Below, one piece after another: positions 25,531 to 28,660 of a DNA stretch of 28,660 bases (the first letter of the stretch is position 1; the number at the start of each line of letters is the position of its first letter). This DNA is from an uncultured Collinsella sp. (GTDB lineage: Bacteria; Actinomycetota; Coriobacteriia; Coriobacteriales; Coriobacteriaceae), in NCBI GenBank assembly GCA_937950325.1, contig CALFDJ010000030.1, forward strand, positions 1 through 28,660, written 5' to 3'. The notes beneath the pieces are model-generated. The model was not told where the DNA came from, searched no databases, and saw only the letters and a list, made by a program, of their open reading frames with translations. Both the position numbers and the translations under genes were made by a program.

Positions 25531-25565
25531 ACCTACCATAATAAACCTGTCTCTTTTTGGCAGGT
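25531..25565. repeat. 35-bp palindromic repeat, copy B
   Basis: ACCTACCA (25531-25538) and TGGCAGGT (25558-25565) enclose a centre containing AAACCTGTCTC. It ends immediately before the GGGAGGAG ribosome site of the HAD gene, so transcripts from upstream would place it in the 5' leader. Confidence 0.78.
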
Positions 25566-25579
25566 GGGAGGAGATGCGT

Positions 25580-26209
25580 ATGATCAAAGCAGTGCTGTTT
25601 GACATGGACGGCGTGCTGGTCGATACCGAGTGGTTCTACAACCGTCGTCGCGTGGCGTTTATGGAAGAGAAGGGGTTCCACTTTGACGAGATCCCCGATC
25701 TTTCGGGGTCTAACGAGCCTGCCATTTGGGAGGCACTGGTGCCCGACGATGTTGAGCTGCGCGAGCGCCTGCGCGTGGAGTACAAGCAGGTTTATAGCCC
25801 GGACCATCCCGTTCCGTATGCCGAGCTGCTCAACGAGCAGACGGAGCCGGTGATGCGCAAGCTGCACGAGCGTGGCGTGAAGTGTGCCATCGCGAGCTCG
25901 TCCTATCGCGAGTTGATCGACGAGCTGGTGGAGATTGCCGGTATCGCCGACGTGTTGGACTACACCATCAGCGGTCACGAGTGCAGTGCGTTTAAGCCCG
26001 ACCCCGAGATCTACCTGCGTGCCATGGAGGCGCTAGGGGTGGAGCCTGCCGAGTGCCTGGTTATAGAGGATTCGCCTTTGGGCATCGAGGCTGGTAAGCG
26101 CTCCGGCGCCCGCGTCCTGGCGCTGCGTCCGCACGAGGGTGTCAACCTCGATCAATCGCGAGCCGATGCCGTTATCGATAATCTGACCGACATTTTGGCC
26201 GCTTTGTAG
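25580..26209 (+). CDS. HAD-superfamily hydrolase, beta-phosphoglucomutase-like
   Basis: This is a 209-residue HAD subfamily IA enzyme. The nucleophile motif FDMDGVLVD has D8 and D10; the later motifs are IASSS, KPDPEIY and VIEDSPLGIEA. Such proteins are phosphatases of small sugar phosphates or beta-phosphoglucomutases. Two ATGs are close together: GGGAGGAG directly abuts the one at 25574, so the one at 25580, with normal spacing, is preferred. It follows the second deglycase and may act on a sugar phosphate of the same pathway, but a terminator separates it, so the link is weak. No operon partner follows it. Confidence 0.88.
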   Translation: MIKAVLFDMDGVLVDTEWFYNRRRVAFMEEKGFHFDEIPDLSGSNEPAIWEALVPDDVELRERLRVEYKQVYSPDHPVPYAELLNEQTEPVMRKLHERGVKCAIASSSYRELIDELVEIAGIADVLDYTISGHECSAFKPDPEIYLRAMEALGVEPAECLVIEDSPLGIEAGKRSGARVLALRPHEGVNLDQSRADAVIDNLTDILAAL

Positions 26210-26306
26210 TGTCAATCCGCCGCGAGAAGCACTGATTCACGCGTCTTTTGCTGCGGATTGGCTTAATTTGTCATCTATTTGGATCCGTTTGGCTTCGATT
26301 CGGACT

Positions 26307-26425
26307 AAGTGAGTAGACTTTTTGGTGCAAGACGAGCACAAAGCGCATCTGCTCTAGTAAAACCGCAGGTCACAGGGGTGGCGGTTTTGGGTGTGCTCTG
26401 CAGGTCGCGTAAAGTCTACTCACTT
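26307..26425. repeat. 119-bp nested inverted repeat with 15-bp perfect ends
   Basis: AAGTGAGTAGACTTT (26307-26321) is repeated exactly inverted at 26411-26425. Inside, GAGCACA (26334-26340) pairs with TGTGCTC (26392-26398), and AAAACCGC (26359-26366) with GCGGTTTT (26381-26388). It has the look of a miniature inverted-repeat element, without coding capacity and without an obvious target duplication. It lies in the otherwise gene-free stretch 26210-26563, in which I see nothing else. A similar AAGTAAGTAGACCTT occurs at 25424. Confidence 0.78.
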
Positions 26426-26563
26426 GTTATTTGGGCCTTTGGTCGTGGGGTTGCTGGTCCCGCTTTGGTTGTCGAGGGAGGGTGAATTGAAGCGCCCCCG
26501 CATGCTCCGTGCTACAATCGCCGACATGCCTCACAACCAGATTTGCCTTCGAAAGGAGCCCGC

Positions 26564-27571
26564 GTGGCGAACGCCATCGATCAGCTCACGGACCGCGTGC
26601 TCGTGCTCGGCCGCCTTACCATCGTCCGCCGCGCCATTACTGCCGTGGCGGTCACGATTTCCGCCGTTCTCCAGACATTCCTGATCCAGGCGTTCATTCA
26701 GCCCGCCGACCTGCTTCCGAGCGGTCTTACCGGCGTTGCGGTCCTGCTCGATCGCGTTACCTCGCTGGGTGGCGTTCACATCGATATTTCGCTCGGTATG
26801 CTCGCGCTCAACATCCCCGTGGCGCTCCTATGCTGGAGCGGCATTAGCAAGCGCTTCGTCATCTTCTCGATGATGCAGGTCGTGCTCTCGTCGCTGTTTC
26901 TCAACGTCTTTCACTTCGCGCCGTTTTTGGGCGACAAGATCATGCTCATCATTTTTGGCGGCGTGGTCTCGGGTCTGGGCGCTGCCATCGCACTTAAATC
27001 CGGCGCATCCACCGGCGGCACCGACTTTATCGCGCTGTGGGTCTCCAACCACACGGGCAAGACCATCTGGGGCGTCATCTTTGGTTTCAACTGCTTTATC
27101 CTGGCGATCTTTGGCTTTATGTTTGGCTGGGACAAGGCGGCGTATTCCATCGTGTTCCAGTTTATTTCGACCAAGACCATCGACAGTTTCTATCGTCGCT
27201 ACGATCGCGTGACGCTGCAGATCACGACGCGCAAGGCAGACGAGGTCATGACCGCCTATGTTGACCATTTTCAGCATGGCATTAGCTGTGCCGAGGTCAT
27301 TGGCGGATATAGCCGCGAAAAGATGTATCTGCTGCACGCCGTTGTCTCGACCTACGAGAGCCAGGACATTATCAAGCTGGTGTGCGACGTTGATCCCGGC
27401 GCCGTGATCAATGTGTTCCACACGCTCAACTTTGTGGGCGGCTGGTGGGGTGGTCATGTCGACGAGCCCATGCCCACGGCCGTTCCCGATCCCGACAAGC
27501 CCGCACGCATGGCCAGCAGGCAGGCGCGCCTCAGCGAACAGGACAGCCTGCAGCAGGACGACGGCAAGTAG
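26564..27571 (+). CDS. YitT-family membrane protein (DUF161 + DUF2179)
   Basis: This is a 335-residue protein. The N-terminal part has about five to six hydrophobic segments of the YitT membrane domain, with FLIQAFIQPADLLPSGLTGVA, KSGASTGGTDFIAL and GKTIWGVIFGFN. It is followed by a soluble C-terminal DUF2179 domain (about 215-300, with SCAEVIGGYSREKMYLLHAVV). The start GTG 26564 is chosen because AAAGGAG lies 5 bp upstream; a TTG at 26543 is in frame but unsupported. Family function is unclear; members are widespread in Gram-positives and Bacteroidetes. The C-terminal tail is Asp/Gln/Arg-rich and disordered-looking. Confidence 0.9.
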   Translation: MANAIDQLTDRVLVLGRLTIVRRAITAVAVTISAVLQTFLIQAFIQPADLLPSGLTGVAVLLDRVTSLGGVHIDISLGMLALNIPVALLCWSGISKRFVIFSMMQVVLSSLFLNVFHFAPFLGDKIMLIIFGGVVSGLGAAIALKSGASTGGTDFIALWVSNHTGKTIWGVIFGFNCFILAIFGFMFGWDKAAYSIVFQFISTKTIDSFYRRYDRVTLQITTRKADEVMTAYVDHFQHGISCAEVIGGYSREKMYLLHAVVSTYESQDIIKLVCDVDPGAVINVFHTLNFVGGWWGGHVDEPMPTAVPDPDKPARMASRQARLSEQDSLQQDDGK

Positions 27572-27611
27572 GGTATTGGCATTTTGCCGGTCCTGCGCAA
27601 CCCATCCGAAC

Positions 27612-27648
27612 GAGCCCCCCCGAAAGCCCCGTTGCTTTCGAGAGGCTC
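27612..27648 (+). terminator. Nested hairpin after the YitT gene
   Basis: GAGCC pairs with GGCTC on the outside, and CGAAAGC (27621-27627) with GCTTTCG (27634-27640) inside; TCGTTT follows. It is a probable weak terminator. Confidence 0.5.
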
Positions 27649-27665
27649 TCGTTTGCCCAGATAAA

Positions 27666-27700
27666 ACCTACCAAAATGAAGCTGTCGCTTTTTGGTAGGG
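27666..27700. repeat. 35-bp palindromic repeat, copy C
   Basis: CCTACCAAAA (27667-27676) pairs perfectly with TTTTGGTAGG (27690-27699); the centre contains GAAGCTGTCGC. It is the most symmetrical of the three copies. It lies about 90 bp before the second GntR gene. Confidence 0.78.
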
Positions 27701-27742
27701 AGGGTGTATCGTTTTATCATTATAAGGTAATATGAAACTAGA

Positions 27743-27752
27743 CGTTATATAC
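27743..27752. promoter_or_regulatory. Candidate operator of the second GntR regulator
   Basis: CGTTATATAC is the exact reverse complement of GTATATAACG found before the EamA permease, and it shares CGTTATA with the PTS promoter. It lies 39 bp before ATG 27792, where an autoregulatory site would be expected. Confidence 0.55.
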
Positions 27753-27791
27753 GTATTAGTTATTTCGATATTTCGATAAGAGTGATTAGAT

Positions 27792-28511
27792 ATGCCTGCG
27801 CCCAAAAATGCACCGCTTTACCAGCAGATTTACGACGAAATCAAGGATGCGATCGAGAAAGGTGTTTATGCACCCAAGGAGCGTATTCCGTCCGAGCTTG
27901 AGCTAGCCGAGCAGTACGACGTGAGCCGCATTACGGTGCGCCGCGCCGTCGAGGAGCTGTGCTCCGATGGCTACCTGGTTAAGCAGCAGGGCCGTGGCAC
28001 CTTTGTCTCCACGCCGCACATCAACCGCCAGTTTCACGCCTCGACGCTGCAGACGTTTACCGCGCTGTGTGCCGGCAACGGCATGAAGGCCGGTGCGCAC
28101 GTGATCGATCGCCAGATCGTTCCGGCGCGCCAAAACGAGATGGAGTTCTTTGGCCTGCAGAAGGATGCGCTGCTGCTGCATATCAAGCGCGTGCGTACGG
28201 CCGACGGCGAGCCCATCTTTGAGGAGAACATCTTTGTGCCGTTTGACGCCTACCGTGAGCTGTTGACGGCCGATCTTGAGGACAAGTCGATTTTTGCCGA
28301 GGTCGAGCGTGTTGGCGGAACGCCGATTGTCTCGGTTGGCTACCGCACGGTCGAGGCCGTTCGTGCCAATACCGAGCAGGCGGCCGAGCTGGGCATTGCT
28401 CCGCACGATCCGCTGCTCAACCTGCGTGCCGGCTTCACGGGCCCCAATGGCGAGCCGGTCCTGATGGGTAAGCAGTACTACGTGGGATCGCGCTACGTTA
28501 TGGTCATGTAG
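27792..28511 (+). CDS. GntR/HutC-family regulator (UTRA domain)
   Basis: This is a 239-residue transcription factor. The winged helix (about 8-75) includes YQQIYDEIKDAIEKGVY, IPSELELAEQYDVSRITVRRAV and VKQQGRGTFV. The UTRA ligand-binding domain (about 90-235) ends with YYVGSRYVMVM. It is distinct in sequence from the first GntR protein. Shared TATAACG half-sites before this gene, the EamA gene and the PTS operon suggest that it controls them. No strong ribosome site is seen before ATG 27792 (AAGAGTGA is closest). The effector is unknown, perhaps a phosphorylated Amadori compound or amino sugar. Confidence 0.92.
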   Translation: MPAPKNAPLYQQIYDEIKDAIEKGVYAPKERIPSELELAEQYDVSRITVRRAVEELCSDGYLVKQQGRGTFVSTPHINRQFHASTLQTFTALCAGNGMKAGAHVIDRQIVPARQNEMEFFGLQKDALLLHIKRVRTADGEPIFEENIFVPFDAYRELLTADLEDKSIFAEVERVGGTPIVSVGYRTVEAVRANTEQAAELGIAPHDPLLNLRAGFTGPNGEPVLMGKQYYVGSRYVMVM

Positions 28512-28516
28512 CTCTA

Positions 28517-28543
28517 GTTGCGCGGTTTTCCAAACCGCGCAAC
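28517..28543. terminator. Perfect hairpin after the second GntR gene
   Basis: A 12-bp perfect stem GTTGCGCGGTTT/AAACCGCGCAAC with a TCC loop starts 6 bp after the stop codon. There is no T-run, so termination is likely but not of the standard type. Confidence 0.55.
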
Positions 28544-28556
28544 GGCTCGACGCTGC

Positions 28557-28655
28557 AAGCCCGCCAGAGCGGCAATCTGCCTTTCAACTTCGGCGGCATG
28601 ACCAGAAGGTCAATGCCGCCTCGTTTCAAGGCACCTTGCTCGCTCTGGCGGGCTT
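28557..28655. repeat. 99-bp three-level nested palindrome at the window end
   Basis: AAGCCCGCCAGAGCG (28557-28571) is repeated exactly inverted at 28641-28655. Within lie TGCCTT/AAGGCA, GGCGGCAT/ATGCCGCC (28592-28599 with 28613-28620) and GACC/GGTC around AGAA. No open frame is supported. It resembles the nested palindrome at 1949-2091 in design but not in sequence. Confidence 0.78.
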
Positions 28656-28660
28656 TCGCT

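Overview
The window is high-GC bacterial DNA with densely packed genes on both strands, mostly plus. The gene content points to an anaerobic, sugar-fermenting gut actinobacterium of the Coriobacteriia, most likely Collinsella or a close relative. The basis is rubrerythrin, a mannose-family PTS, GntR/UTRA regulators, C-ending codons and strong Shine-Dalgarno sites. The genus is inferred from style and content, not proven.

Layout. 1-1227: the 3' end of a LytS-type sensor kinase and its LytTR response regulator. 1323-2314: a YfcE-type phosphoesterase, a 143-bp nested palindrome and tRNA-Asp(GTC). 2638-4704: an Rrf2 regulator, a MutY-like glycosylase that lacks iron-sulfur cysteines, and rubrerythrin. 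4705-6468: a frameshifted membrane-protein gene flanked by two copies of a ~172-bp hairpin-plus-terminator repeat, then a small membrane protein. 6592-7682: a two-gene nucleotidyltransferase/HTH module resembling a toxin-antitoxin pair. 7734-15536: rmuC, an ABC exporter, nth and mfd, so a DNA-maintenance neighbourhood. 15593-18195: a PAP2 phosphatase, a threonine-aldolase-like PLP enzyme and a GNAT acetyltransferase.

18217-28511 is the metabolic centrepiece. It holds a divergent GntR regulator, a SIS-domain deglycase, an EamA permease, a mannose-family PTS (EIIAB fusion, EIIC, EIID), a second SIS-domain deglycase, a HAD phosphatase, a YitT membrane protein and a second GntR regulator. A mannose-type PTS with two FrlB/FraB-like deglycases matches the logic of fructoselysine/glucoselysine (Amadori product) use: import with 6-phosphorylation, then cleavage to glucose-6-phosphate and the free amine. 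Candidate operators of two kinds are visible. TAACTTGTATGC lies beside the first GntR gene. TATAACG half-sites lie before the permease, before the PTS and before the second GntR gene.

The intergenic DNA is unusually rich in long, often nested inverted repeats of several families (1949-2091, 4726-4897, 5628-5800, 20175-20239, 26307-26425, 28557-28655). There is also a 35-bp palindromic repeat present three times (18183, 25531, 27666). These repeats, the cluster-less MutY relative, the nucleotidyltransferase/HTH pair and the two-deglycase PTS locus are the items most worth following up.
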